From the NCBI GenBank assembly GCA_963815645.1, contig CAWFHL010000001.1, positions 2,493,174 to 2,557,173 of the forward strand: a DNA stretch of 64,000 nt, read 5' to 3'. The first letter of the stretch is position 1. Every line of letters begins with the position of its first letter. This DNA comes from JBBRHQ01 sp963815645. GTDB taxonomy: Bacteria > Actinomycetota > Thermoleophilia > Solirubrobacterales > 70-9. A model generated the notes under the pieces. It saw only the letters and a program-made list of their open reading frames with translations. It did no database searches and was not told the DNA's origin. A program made the translations under genes and the position numbers. This document shows positions 38,051 through 46,626 of the stretch, one piece after another.

Positions 38051-38617
38051 CTATGCCGCCGAGGGCAGTACGCGGGGCGTTGCCTGGTCCTGGGGCAGCG
38101 CCGCCGCGGCCGCGATCAGGCTCTGGAACTCGTTCAGCGCCAAGTGGGCGACCGCCTCGAGAATCTCCTCGTCGGTCCAGCCGATCTCCCTGGCCTCCTC
38201 GTGGAGGTGGAGTGGTGGGTGGCCGTCTGCCTCCAGTGCGGCCTTCAGGTAGGTGAGCAGCGCCGCCTCCCGCTCGTCGCCGGAGGTGAACCTGCGCGCC
38301 CTCGAGACCTCGTCGAGACCGAGTCCGGCGCGCCGGGCAGACTTCACGTGCTGGGCGATGCTGTAGGTGTCCCCGCGGTGCTCGGCGACGGCGAGGGCGA
38401 TCCGCTCACGTGTCGCCTGTGGGAGGACCCCGCCGCGAAGCTCGGAGCGCATCCTCGTATAGGCGCGAAGCACGGCCGGAGCGCCGGCGAGCACCCCGAT
38501 GAACTTGCTGATCGCCCCGCCCGCGGCCTCGATCGTCTTCAGAATCGGAGCGCTTCCGTCAGGCGCCGTCAGCTCGTCGTGGATCTGGAACCTGCTTACG
38601 TCTGTCTTGACCGTCAA
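38051..38617 (-). CDS. carboxymuconolactone decarboxylase-like (AhpD fold) protein without the Cys pair
   Basis: The helical AhpD-type fold is seen in AISKFIGVLAGAPAVLRAYT, LPQATRERIALAVAEHRGDTY, HVKSARRAGLGLDEV and DEEILEAVAHLALNEFQSLI. The active CxxC, normally in CxYCxxAH, is replaced by DTYSIAQH, so peroxidase activity is unlikely. TTG at 38617 is the probable start because SRFQIHDELTAPDGSAP begins the usual N-terminus; a longer ATG start at 38662 is possible. Confidence 0.8.
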   Translation of the reverse strand: MTVKTDVSRFQIHDELTAPDGSAPILKTIEAAGGAISKFIGVLAGAPAVLRAYTRMRSELRGGVLPQATRERIALAVAEHRGDTYSIAQHVKSARRAGLGLDEVSRARRFTSGDEREAALLTYLKAALEADGHPPLHLHEEAREIGWTDEEILEAVAHLALNEFQSLIAAAAALPQDQATPRVLPSAA

Positions 38618-38820
38618 ATTGAACCTGCTTCCTGCTCGGCCCTCTACTTTACTTTGGGCCAATTACTTACTAGAGGTAAGTTATAGCCCTTCTCTGACGG
38701 GGTCGCAAGCCCCGCCTCGACCTTGCTGCTACCCGGATATACGCTTCTCGACGCCTCCGTGGTTCACCGTTTCGCATATCGTTGCCCGCTCGGGCAACTT
38801 GACCTCGGGAGACCTTGCAG

Positions 38821-40170
38821 ATGGCAGAGAAGCCGGGCAGCGCCAGCGACGTAATCGCGATCTGCGAGGAGCGCGACGTTCGCTTCGTCCGCCTCTGGTT
38901 CACCGACGTCCTCGGGCAGCTGAAGAGCTTTTCGATCAATTCCCTGGAGCTCGAGGACGCCTTCGAGGGCGGGATGGGCTTCGACGGCTCCTCGATCACC
39001 GGCTTCAACCCGATCGAGGAGTCGGACATGATCGCGATGCCCGATCCCGAGACCTTCGCGCTGCTGCCGTGGCGCCCCGAGGACGAGAATGCCACCGGGC
39101 GGATGTTCTGCGACATCCGCGTCCCCGGCGGCGACCCATACGAAGGCGACCCCCGGTGGATCCTCAGGCGCGCGCTGGAGCGGGCCTCGGAGCTCGGCTT
39201 CGATGCATACAACGTAGGCCCGGAGCTCGAGTTCTTCTACTTCAAGTCGGCGACACCGGAGGCGGCTCCCGAAGTGCTCGACGAGGGCGGCTACTTCGAC
39301 CTGACCACGCTCGACGCCGGCTCGGACGTGCGACGCGAGACGGTCCTCGCCCTGGAGAAGATGGGGATCCACGTCGAGTACACCCACCACGAGGTCGGCC
39401 CCTCCCAGCACGAGGTGGACATGCGCTACAAGGACGCGCTGGCGATGGCCGACGACTGCATGACGTACCGCATCGTCGTCAAGGAGTACGCGATGAAGTA
39501 CGGCTGGCACGCGACCTTCATGCCGAAGCCCCTGTTCGGGGAGAACGGCTCCGGGATGCACGTCCACCAGTCGCTCGGCAAGGACGGCGGCAATGCCTTC
39601 TACGAGGCCGACGATCAGTACTTCCTCTCGTCGACGGCGAAGTCGTTCATCGCCGGGCAGCTGAAGCACGCTCGCGAGATCTCCTCCCTGTTCGCCCAGT
39701 GGGTCAACTCCTACAAGCGGCTGGTGCCGGGCTACGAGGCGCCGGTCTATCTCGCCTGGTCGCGGCGCAACCGCTCGGCGCTGATCAGGGTGCCGCTATA
39801 CCACCCCGGCAAGGAGACCGCGACCCGGGCCGAATTGCGCTGCCCCGACCCCGCTTGCAACCCCTATCTCTGCTTCGCCGGGATGCTGCAGGCGGGCCTG
39901 GAGGGGATCGAGCATGGCTACGAGCTGCCGGAGCCGATGGAGCAGAACCTCTACCACCTCTCGCCCGAGGAAAGGGCGCAGCGGGGGATCGAGCAGCTCC
40001 CGGAGACCCTGGGCGAGGCGATCGAGGTCGCCGCCGAATCGGAGTTGGTGCTGCGCACCCTGGGTGAGCACACCTTCCGGCGTTTCGTCGAGATCAAGCG
40101 CCAGGAGTGGGACGACTACCGGGTGCAGGTGACCCCGTTCGAGATCGAGCACTTCCTCCCGATCCTCTGA
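38821..40170 (+). CDS. glnA: glutamine synthetase type I
   Basis: This enzyme makes Gln from Glu, ammonia and ATP. Family signatures are FTDVLGQLKSFSI, the beta-grasp segment MGFDGSSITGF, NVGPELEFFYF, the ATP-binding MPKPLFGENGSGMHVHQSL and YEAPVYLAWSRRNRSALIRV. At 449 residues it fits the short GS I-alpha form, yet QNLYHLSPEE resembles the adenylylation loop NLYxL. ATG at 38821 is preferred over the TTG two codons earlier. Confidence 0.95.
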   Translation: MAEKPGSASDVIAICEERDVRFVRLWFTDVLGQLKSFSINSLELEDAFEGGMGFDGSSITGFNPIEESDMIAMPDPETFALLPWRPEDENATGRMFCDIRVPGGDPYEGDPRWILRRALERASELGFDAYNVGPELEFFYFKSATPEAAPEVLDEGGYFDLTTLDAGSDVRRETVLALEKMGIHVEYTHHEVGPSQHEVDMRYKDALAMADDCMTYRIVVKEYAMKYGWHATFMPKPLFGENGSGMHVHQSLGKDGGNAFYEADDQYFLSSTAKSFIAGQLKHAREISSLFAQWVNSYKRLVPGYEAPVYLAWSRRNRSALIRVPLYHPGKETATRAELRCPDPACNPYLCFAGMLQAGLEGIEHGYELPEPMEQNLYHLSPEERAQRGIEQLPETLGEAIEVAAESELVLRTLGEHTFRRFVEIKRQEWDDYRVQVTPFEIEHFLPIL

Positions 40171-40206
40171 TACCGGGGCCGGAATGAACTATCGGCAGCG
40201 GCGCTG

Positions 40207-40893
40207 ATGGCTGAGCTGCACGTCCTTCGCGTTTTCGTCGACGACGAGGGCGATTGGGGAAACCCGCTCGGCGTCTTCCTCGATGGGACCTCCGTGCCGG
40301 GGCCCGATCGCCAGCGGGTCGCGGCTGAGCTCGGCTACAGCGAGACGGTCTTCCTCGCCAACCCAGAGCGGGCGGAGCTCTCGATCTACACCCCGGCTGC
40401 CGAGATTCCCTTCGCCGGGCACCCTCTGGTCGGCACCGCATGGCTGCTGGCCCGGCGCGGCCGCCCTCCCGATGTGTTGCGTCCCCCGGCCGGAGAGGCG
40501 GGGGTCCGCTTCGAGGATGACCGCGCCATCATCGAGGGCCGCGGTGATTGGTCCGATTTCGAAGCTGTCGAGCTGTCGGACCCCGGGCTCGTCGAGGAGC
40601 TGCGCGGGGCTCCCGAGGGAAGCGGGGGAGACGTCTATGCCTGGGCCTGGATCGACGAGGCCGCGGGAACGGTCAGAGCCCGCTGCTTTGCACCGGATTT
40701 CGGCATCGCCGAGGACGAGGCAACCGGGTCGGCGGCGCTCGGCCTGGCGGTGAGACTCGGCCGCGGGCTGACCATCCACCAGGGGAGGGGGTCGGTCCTC
40801 CACGCCCGGGCGCTCGGCGCCGGGCGGGGCGAGGTCGGCGGCAGGGTCGCGCTCGACGAGCGCCGCGAGTACCCGCTCAGCCCCGCCGGTTGA
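40207..40893 (+). CDS. PhzF family protein
   Basis: The 228-residue protein has the PhzF-type start HVLRVFVDDEGDWGNPLGVF, the AELGYSETVFL segment with the catalytic Glu, EIPFAGHPLVGTAWLL and the C-terminal GIAEDEATGSAALGL. It is shorter than the usual 260-300 residues. PhzF members are isomerases or epimerases of unknown range; it is probably not phenazine related here. It ends inside the convergent NTF2 gene by 17 bases. Confidence 0.88.
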   Translation: MAELHVLRVFVDDEGDWGNPLGVFLDGTSVPGPDRQRVAAELGYSETVFLANPERAELSIYTPAAEIPFAGHPLVGTAWLLARRGRPPDVLRPPAGEAGVRFEDDRAIIEGRGDWSDFEAVELSDPGLVEELRGAPEGSGGDVYAWAWIDEAAGTVRARCFAPDFGIAEDEATGSAALGLAVRLGRGLTIHQGRGSVLHARALGAGRGEVGGRVALDERREYPLSPAG

Positions 40894-41386
40894 GCCGCTC
40901 GAGCGCCGCCGTCTTCAGGTTCATCGCGCCGAGCATCAGCCGCTCGGCGGACGAGCCCGTCGGAGGCAACGCCCCAAGCTTCTGGGCGACGTCGGCGCCG
41001 TTGACGTAGGCGCGGTTCTCGGTCGCCAGACCCTCGTCGTTGAAGGTGATCACATCGCAACCCTCGGTCTCGATCCGGGCGCCGTTTGCGACCAGGCCCT
41101 GGAACCGGGCCTCGCCCGAGAAGGTGCCCGTGGCCCGCCACCGCACCGCGCCCTGATTCCCGCCGGCGACCACGTCGACCACCTCGAACGTGAAGTCGGG
41201 GAAGGCGGCGAACAGGTTCTCGAAATATTCGCGATAGCCGGCCGGGACCTGGAGCTCGGCCATCCCGTAGATGTAGGCGACCCCGCCGGGAGCCCATTTC
41301 GAGAGCATCTCGTCGACGTTGCGCTCGGCGGCCCCCGCGAAGTACTCGCGGGCCAGTTCCTCGGTCGTCTTCTCAGTCGTTCCCAT
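40877..41386 (-). CDS. NTF2-like (SnoaL) protein
   Basis: The 169-residue protein has LAREYFAGAAERNVDEMLSK, VPAGYREYFENLFAAFPDFT, GNQGAVRWRATGTFSG and GARIETEGCDVITFNDEGL, a polyketide-cyclase type NTF2 domain with a 30-residue C-terminal extension. It lacks the EALEAAGL tail of the 30-kb array and is more distant. Its start overlaps the thioredoxin-fold gene by 14 bases, so the two are co-transcribed. Confidence 0.82.
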   Translation of the reverse strand: MGTTEKTTEELAREYFAGAAERNVDEMLSKWAPGGVAYIYGMAELQVPAGYREYFENLFAAFPDFTFEVVDVVAGGNQGAVRWRATGTFSGEARFQGLVANGARIETEGCDVITFNDEGLATENRAYVNGADVAQKLGALPPTGSSAERLMLGAMNLKTAALERLNRRG

Positions 41387-43352
41387 CGAGTTCCTCCCTC
41401 AACGCATCGGGGTCTGTGACAGGCATCCGGCAGGTGAAGTTCTCGCAAAGATAGGCGGTCGGGCTCCCGTCGACCTCGGTGCGGCCTCGCATCAGCTCCG
41501 GTACCTCGGTGCCCTGCGGCCCTGCGGCGATCACCAGGTGGGGGCGGAACTCCGAACGGGCGACCGCCGCAAGGTCCTCGAGCCCGTCCCCGGCCAGCGC
41601 CAGCTCGCGAGTCGAGGCGAGGTGGAAGTCGAGCGCTTGCAGCAGGTGACCGAACCCCTCCGGCTGGCGACGGGCTGCTGGGGCGAAGAGCCTCAGAACG
41701 CCGACCGCTTCGCGCTCGTAGCGGCGCTCGCCACTCAGCGCGGCGAGCCGCAGCAAGCCGAGCGCGGCCGAGGAGTTGCCGGAGGGGATCGGGTGATCGC
41801 CGATCTCCTTGCGGCGGGCGATCAGCTGCTCCTGGTCCGCTGATGTGGTGAAGAAGCCGCCGCGTTCGGGGTCCGAGAAGCGGGCGAGAAGCGCCTCGGC
41901 GACTTCGCGGGCCTGCTCGAACCGGTGCTGGTCGAAGCCCGCCTGATAGAGCGCCAGCAGGCCTTCGAGCAGGAAGGCATGATCCTCGAGGTAGGCCGGC
42001 AGCTTCGCCTCGCCGTCCTTATAGGTCCGCAGCAGGACCCCCTCGGCGTCCCGCAGCTCCCCGAGGACGAACTCCGCGCAGCGCTCCGCCGCCTCCAGGT
42101 AGTCGTCACGGCGGAGCGCCGCCCCGGCCTCGGCCAGGGCGGCGATCATCAGCGCGTTCCAGGCGGTCAGGCGCTTGTCATCCAGGCCAGGACGAACCCG
42201 CTTCGCTCGGGCCTCATAGAGCAGGGCCCGGTCCTCCTCGAACCCTTTCGGGGCCGTCGAGGCGGCGCCGCCGGGTAGATGGAGGACGTTGGCGCCCTCG
42301 AAGTTGCCGCCTTCGGTGACGCCGAGGTGGGAGATCGCTGCCTCCGCGCGGTCGCCCAGGAGGTCCTCGATCTCCGGCCGCGACCAGACGTAGAACCGCC
42401 CTTCGGCGCCCTCCGAGTCGGCGTCGAGCGCCGAGAAGAACCCGCCCTCGGGCCCGCGCATCTCCCGCAGCGCCCAGTCGAGCGTCTCCGTGCAGATGCG
42501 GCGGTAGCGCTCGTGGCCGAGAGCCTGCCAGCCGTGCAGGTAGCAGCGCGCCAGCAGGGCGTTGTCGTAGAGCATCTTCTCGAAATGGGGGACGAGCCAG
42601 ACGGCGTCGACGGAGTAGCGCGAGAAACCGCCGCCGATCTGGTCGTAGATGCCTCCTGCGGCCATCGCGTCGAGGGTCCGCTCGACGATCTCATCGGCGC
42701 CCCGTGTCAGTAGGAACTCGAGCGCCGAGGCCGGCGGGAACTTCGGGGCGCCACCGAAGCCTCCGTTGACCGGGTCGGCCTGCCGACGCAGCCCGGCCAC
42801 CGCATCGTCGAGGATCCCGGGCTCGAGCGCCCCGGCGCTCGGCTCTATCTCCCCGATCGCTGCGAGCTGGGCGCGGGTGCTAGGCGCCGAGGCGCGGATC
42901 TCCTCGCGCCGCTCGCCGAAGGCCTGGCTCACCGCCTCCATCACCTGCCGGAAGCTGGGCATCCCGGGCGCAGGCTCGGGTGGATAGTAGGTGCCCGCAT
43001 AGAAGGGCACGCCTTCCGGGTCGAGGAAGAGGGTCATCGGCCAGCCGCCCCGACCCGTCATCCCCTGCACGGCCTCCATGTAGAGGGCGTCGACGTCGGG
43101 TCGCTCCTCGCGGTCCACCTTGACGTTGACGAAGTGCCGGTTCATGAACTCGGCGGTCTCGGTGTCCTCGAAGGACTCGCGCTCCATCACGTGGCACCAG
43201 TGGCATGAGGAGTAGCCGACCGAGAGCAGGATCGGGCGGTCCTCGGAGCGGGCCAGGGCCAGCGCGTCGGCCCCCCAGGGATACCAGTCGACCGGGTTGT
43301 CGCGGTGCTGGAGGAGGTAGGGGCTGGTCTCCTTGGCGAGGCGATTGCTCAC
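41373..43352 (-). CDS. DUF255 thioredoxin-fold / six-hairpin protein (YyaL, SSP411 type)
   Basis: The 659-residue protein starts SNRLAKETSPYLLQHRDNPV and has the CHWCHVMERESFED redox-like motif in a thioredoxin domain (1-160). A (alpha/alpha)6 barrel similar to GlcNAc 2-epimerases and glycosidases follows (GGIYDQIGGGFSRYSVDAVW; DADSEGAEGRFYVWSRPEI). It is a widely conserved protein of unknown function, found in bacteria and as SPATA20 in animals. Confidence 0.92.
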   Translation of the reverse strand: MSNRLAKETSPYLLQHRDNPVDWYPWGADALALARSEDRPILLSVGYSSCHWCHVMERESFEDTETAEFMNRHFVNVKVDREERPDVDALYMEAVQGMTGRGGWPMTLFLDPEGVPFYAGTYYPPEPAPGMPSFRQVMEAVSQAFGERREEIRASAPSTRAQLAAIGEIEPSAGALEPGILDDAVAGLRRQADPVNGGFGGAPKFPPASALEFLLTRGADEIVERTLDAMAAGGIYDQIGGGFSRYSVDAVWLVPHFEKMLYDNALLARCYLHGWQALGHERYRRICTETLDWALREMRGPEGGFFSALDADSEGAEGRFYVWSRPEIEDLLGDRAEAAISHLGVTEGGNFEGANVLHLPGGAASTAPKGFEEDRALLYEARAKRVRPGLDDKRLTAWNALMIAALAEAGAALRRDDYLEAAERCAEFVLGELRDAEGVLLRTYKDGEAKLPAYLEDHAFLLEGLLALYQAGFDQHRFEQAREVAEALLARFSDPERGGFFTTSADQEQLIARRKEIGDHPIPSGNSSAALGLLRLAALSGERRYEREAVGVLRLFAPAARRQPEGFGHLLQALDFHLASTRELALAGDGLEDLAAVARSEFRPHLVIAAGPQGTEVPELMRGRTEVDGSPTAYLCENFTCRMPVTDPDALREELDGND

Positions 43353-43416
43353 CGGCCCAGGTTAGGCGCAAGTATGGAAAAAGGTTCGAGCCGTAGTCAC
43401 GACAGCCGGGAGGCGG

Positions 43417-45114
43417 GTGGCGGAAACCGCGTCGAAGGACTACGTTCGTGGCTTGCCGAGGAAGACCAAGCAGCCGTTCCGCAAGGCCTTCGAGTACGCG
43501 CCGCTGGGCGTCGCCCTGGTCTCCTTCGAGAAGGGACGAACCAGGATCGTCGAGGCCAACCGGGCGCTGTCCGTGATCACCGGCCGGCGCCGCCGCAAGC
43601 TGCGCGGGCTCGACTTCGAGGACCTGATCGAGCCGGCAGACCGCGACTCCGATCGCGAGCAGCGGCGGATGCTGCTCTCGGGTGAGCTCGACTCCTACAG
43701 CTTCCAGCGCCGGATGCGACACGAGGCCGGAAACATGCTCTGGTGCCAGGTGACCGCATCCCTGATCCCCGCCAAGGGGGGCCGCCCGGGCGGGGTCGTC
43801 CAGATCGAGGACATCAGCGAGCGCAGGCATTTCGAGCAGCGCCTGCGCTACCTTGCCGATCACGACTCGCTGACCGGCCTGGTCAATCGCCGGCGATTCA
43901 GGCGGGTCCTCGAGGAGACGATCTCCTTCAACTCGCGCTACGGCGCGAGCGGCGCGGTCCTGGTGATCGACATCGACGGGCTGAAGGCTGTCAACGACAG
44001 CTACGGACATCCAGCCGGGGACAACGTCCTGCGGCGGGTGGCGGCCAACCTCAGGGGACGGGTTCGTGAGACCGACCTGATTGCCCGCATGGGCGGCGAC
44101 GAGTTCGCGGTCCTCGCGCCCAGATCAGCCCCCGACGGAGCGCTGCAGTTCGCCGAGGACCTGAGGGCGGGCATCAGCGAGCCGGATCCCGACGAGGACG
44201 GGCCCGCGGTCAGCGCCAGCATCGGAATCGCGACCTTCGGCGGGCCGGAACGCGGCGCCGACGCGGTTCTCGAGAGCGCCGACCAGGCGATGTACAGTGC
44301 CAAGGAGCGGGGTGGGGACCAGGTGGCGCTGTTCGAGGCTGGCGGGGAGCGCCCGCGAAGGGAGCGGCGCCAAAGCTCCGCCGCCCGGATCCGCGCCGCG
44401 CTCGACGCGGACCGGCTGACCTTGCACAGCCAACCGATCGTCGAGCTCGGCTCCGGGCGGGTCGCCAGGCACGAGCTGCTGCTGAGGATGGAGACATCCG
44501 AGGGGGAGCTGGTGCCGGCGGGAGAGTTCATCGAGGCCGCCGAGCGCAGCGGCGTGGTGGTGGAGCTCGACCGATGGGTGATCGCCCACGGGCTCGAGCT
44601 GATGGCAGACCGGGCTCGGGCCGGCAGCCCGGTCTCGATCCACGTCAACCTCTCGGGCTCCTCGATCACCGACCTCGAGGTGCTGGCGTTCATCGAGGGG
44701 CGGCTCGAGGAGGGTGCCGCCGATCCCTCCCGGATCACTTTCGAGATCACCGAGACGGCGGCGATCGGCGGCTTCGAGACGGCGGCGATCTTCGCCGAGC
44801 GGCTGACTGAGTTCGGCTGCCAGGTCGCGATCGACGACTACGGGGCCGGGATCGGCCCCTTTCACTACCTCAAGCACCTGCCCTTCGACCTGATCAAGAT
44901 CGACGGGCACTTCGTCCGCGACCTGCCGACCAGCGACGTCGACCAGCTCACAGTGAAGGCGATCGTCGGCATCGCGAGGGGCCTCGGCAAGGAGACGATC
45001 GCCGAGTACGTGGAGAGCGAGCGCACCGAGTCCCTGCTGCGCTCCTTTGGGGTCGACATGGCCCAGGGGTTTCACCTGGGAAGGCCGGCGGCGCTGAGCG
45101 AGACTCTGGGCTGA
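43417..45114 (+). CDS. PAS-GGDEF-EAL cyclic-di-GMP signalling protein
   Basis: The 565-residue protein has a PAS domain (AFEYAPLGVALVSF, ANRALSVITG, QIEDISERRHFEQ), a GGDEF domain with intact GGDEF and VLVIDIDGLKAVNDSYGHPA, and an EAL domain. The EAL signature reads HELLLRM, but the Glu and the other catalytic residues (VNLS, FEITET, DDYGAG, IKIDG, AEYVES, QGFHLG) remain. It can in principle make and break c-di-GMP. There is no membrane segment. The stop lies in a bidirectional terminator. Confidence 0.93.
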   Translation: MAETASKDYVRGLPRKTKQPFRKAFEYAPLGVALVSFEKGRTRIVEANRALSVITGRRRRKLRGLDFEDLIEPADRDSDREQRRMLLSGELDSYSFQRRMRHEAGNMLWCQVTASLIPAKGGRPGGVVQIEDISERRHFEQRLRYLADHDSLTGLVNRRRFRRVLEETISFNSRYGASGAVLVIDIDGLKAVNDSYGHPAGDNVLRRVAANLRGRVRETDLIARMGGDEFAVLAPRSAPDGALQFAEDLRAGISEPDPDEDGPAVSASIGIATFGGPERGADAVLESADQAMYSAKERGGDQVALFEAGGERPRRERRQSSAARIRAALDADRLTLHSQPIVELGSGRVARHELLLRMETSEGELVPAGEFIEAAERSGVVVELDRWVIAHGLELMADRARAGSPVSIHVNLSGSSITDLEVLAFIEGRLEEGAADPSRITFEITETAAIGGFETAAIFAERLTEFGCQVAIDDYGAGIGPFHYLKHLPFDLIKIDGHFVRDLPTSDVDQLTVKAIVGIARGLGKETIAEYVESERTESLLRSFGVDMAQGFHLGRPAALSETLG

Positions 45115-45134
45115 TCCGCCCCAGGGCGGATCAG
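45111..45134. terminator. perfect palindrome containing both convergent stop codons
   Basis: CTGATCCGCCC and GGGCGGATCAG form an 11-bp perfect stem with a 2-base centre. The TGA of the GGDEF-EAL gene and the TGA of the aminotransferase gene on the other strand both lie in the arms. It is well placed as a bidirectional terminator. Confidence 0.75.
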
Positions 45135-46522
45135 TTGCCGCTGACGTCCTTGGCGAAGGCCTCGAAGGCGTTCAGGTAGCGCTCCAGGTCCTCGTCGCCG
45201 TGGGCGATCGAGAGGGTCCACTCCTCCTCGACACCCGGTGTCATGAAGATGCCGTGGTTCATGTGGTAGAGCCAGGCCAGGGTCGAGAGATCGTCGTCCA
45301 CCTTGGTCAGGTAGTCGCGGTACTCGTACAACGGTTCCGGCGAGAAGATCACGCAGCCCTTGGCGCCCAGGCCCTGCGTGTAGGCGGGCAGGCCGTACTC
45401 CTCGATCAGCCCCTGACAGCCCTCGAGCAGCGCATTGTTCTTACTCTCGAGCTCGGCGTAGGCGTCCTTGGTGAGGACCTCGGTCAGGGTCGCCTCCGCT
45501 GCAGCCATCACCAGCGGGTTGCCGTTGAAGGTGCCGATCTGGTGGACCTTGTCGCTGGCCACCACTTCGCCGAGCTCGGCGGTCATCCCGATCGCCCCGC
45601 CCGGATAGCCGCCGCAGACCGCCTTCGCCAGGGCGACCATGTCGGGCTGCACCCCGAAGCGCTGGGTCGCGCCCCCGTAGGCGATCGTCGCCCCCGTCTT
45701 CACCTCGTCGAAGATCAGCTTGACCCCGTGCTCGGTGCAGAGCTCGCGGACCCGCTCGAGGTAGCCCTCGCGCGGCGGGATGATGTTGATGTTCATCATC
45801 GCCGGCTCCATGATCAGGCCGCCTATCTGCCCTTCGTGGCTTGCCAGGATCCCCTCGAGGACCTCGGCGTCGTTGAAGGGGACGGGCACGGTCAGGTCGG
45901 TGAGCGCCTTCGGATAGCCCTCGCCGAATGGGACCGGGTTGGGGCTCTCGCGCGGCCCGAGCTCGTCGAGGCCGGGATAGCAGGAGACCATCACCGCGTC
46001 GTGATGGCCGTCGTAGGAGCCCTCGATCTTGATCACCATGTCGCGGCCGGTTGCCCCCCGGGCGAGGTGGATCGCGGCCATCGTCGACTCCGTGCCCGAG
46101 TTGGTGAAGCGCCATTGCGGCAGATTGAAGCGGCCTGCCAGCTCCTCGGCGACGGCGATCGAGCCACCGGTCGGGGCCGCGAAATGGGTGCCCTGATCGA
46201 TTCGCGCCTTGACCGCGGCGCCGACGATCAGGTTGGCATGTCCGATGCACATCACGCCGAAGCCGTTGTGGAAGTCGACGTACTCGCCGCCGTCCACGTC
46301 CCAGACCCGTGAGCCCTCCCCGCGCTCGATATAGACGGGCCAGGGGTCGTTCGACTGGAAGGAGGAGGGGACGCCGTTCGGCATCACCTTGGTCGCCCGC
46401 TGGAAGTACTCGCTGGAGGTGCCGGTGCGCTCCTTGTAGGAGTTGATCTGCTGCTCCGTCAATGCCGCGACCCGGTCCCTATCGATGCTCTGTGTCTCCC
46501 CCGTGCTGCTCTCGACGGTCAT
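45131..46522 (-). CDS. class III aminotransferase (glutamate-1-semialdehyde aminomutase-like)
   Basis: The 463-residue PLP enzyme has VWDVDGGEYVDFHNGFGVMC, FTNSGTESTMAAIHLARGAT, SYDGHHDAV, the cofactor Asp in LIFDEVKTGATI and the Schiff-base Lys in MVALAKAVCGGYPGGA. It is similar to GSA aminomutase and related amine transaminases, but the unusual N-terminal ~45 residues (SYKERTGTSSEYFQRATKVM) and its operon suggest a catabolic role. It is last in a leftward operon after the acyl-CoA ligase. The amino donor is unknown. Confidence 0.88.
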   Translation of the reverse strand: MTVESSTGETQSIDRDRVAALTEQQINSYKERTGTSSEYFQRATKVMPNGVPSSFQSNDPWPVYIERGEGSRVWDVDGGEYVDFHNGFGVMCIGHANLIVGAAVKARIDQGTHFAAPTGGSIAVAEELAGRFNLPQWRFTNSGTESTMAAIHLARGATGRDMVIKIEGSYDGHHDAVMVSCYPGLDELGPRESPNPVPFGEGYPKALTDLTVPVPFNDAEVLEGILASHEGQIGGLIMEPAMMNINIIPPREGYLERVRELCTEHGVKLIFDEVKTGATIAYGGATQRFGVQPDMVALAKAVCGGYPGGAIGMTAELGEVVASDKVHQIGTFNGNPLVMAAAEATLTEVLTKDAYAELESKNNALLEGCQGLIEEYGLPAYTQGLGAKGCVIFSPEPLYEYRDYLTKVDDDLSTLAWLYHMNHGIFMTPGVEEEWTLSIAHGDEDLERYLNAFEAFAKDVSGN

Positions 46523-46582
46523 TCGTCTCCTTCGTACTCGGTTTCGTGGAGCCTAACTGGACAGGCCCGGTCGCCACGCGAC

Positions 46583-46626
46583 GTGGGACCTTTGAACCGT
46601 CTATATGGTCGGTTCAAAGGTCCCAC
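46583..46626 (-). terminator. 16-bp perfect inverted repeat between ligase and aminotransferase genes
   Basis: GTGGGACCTTTGAACC and GGTTCAAAGGTCCCAC flank a 12-base loop. The ligase stop codon TGA (46616-46614) lies in the first arm of the transcript. It could attenuate transcription into the aminotransferase gene or terminate it; no T-run follows. Such a long perfect stem could also be a protein-binding site. Confidence 0.6.
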
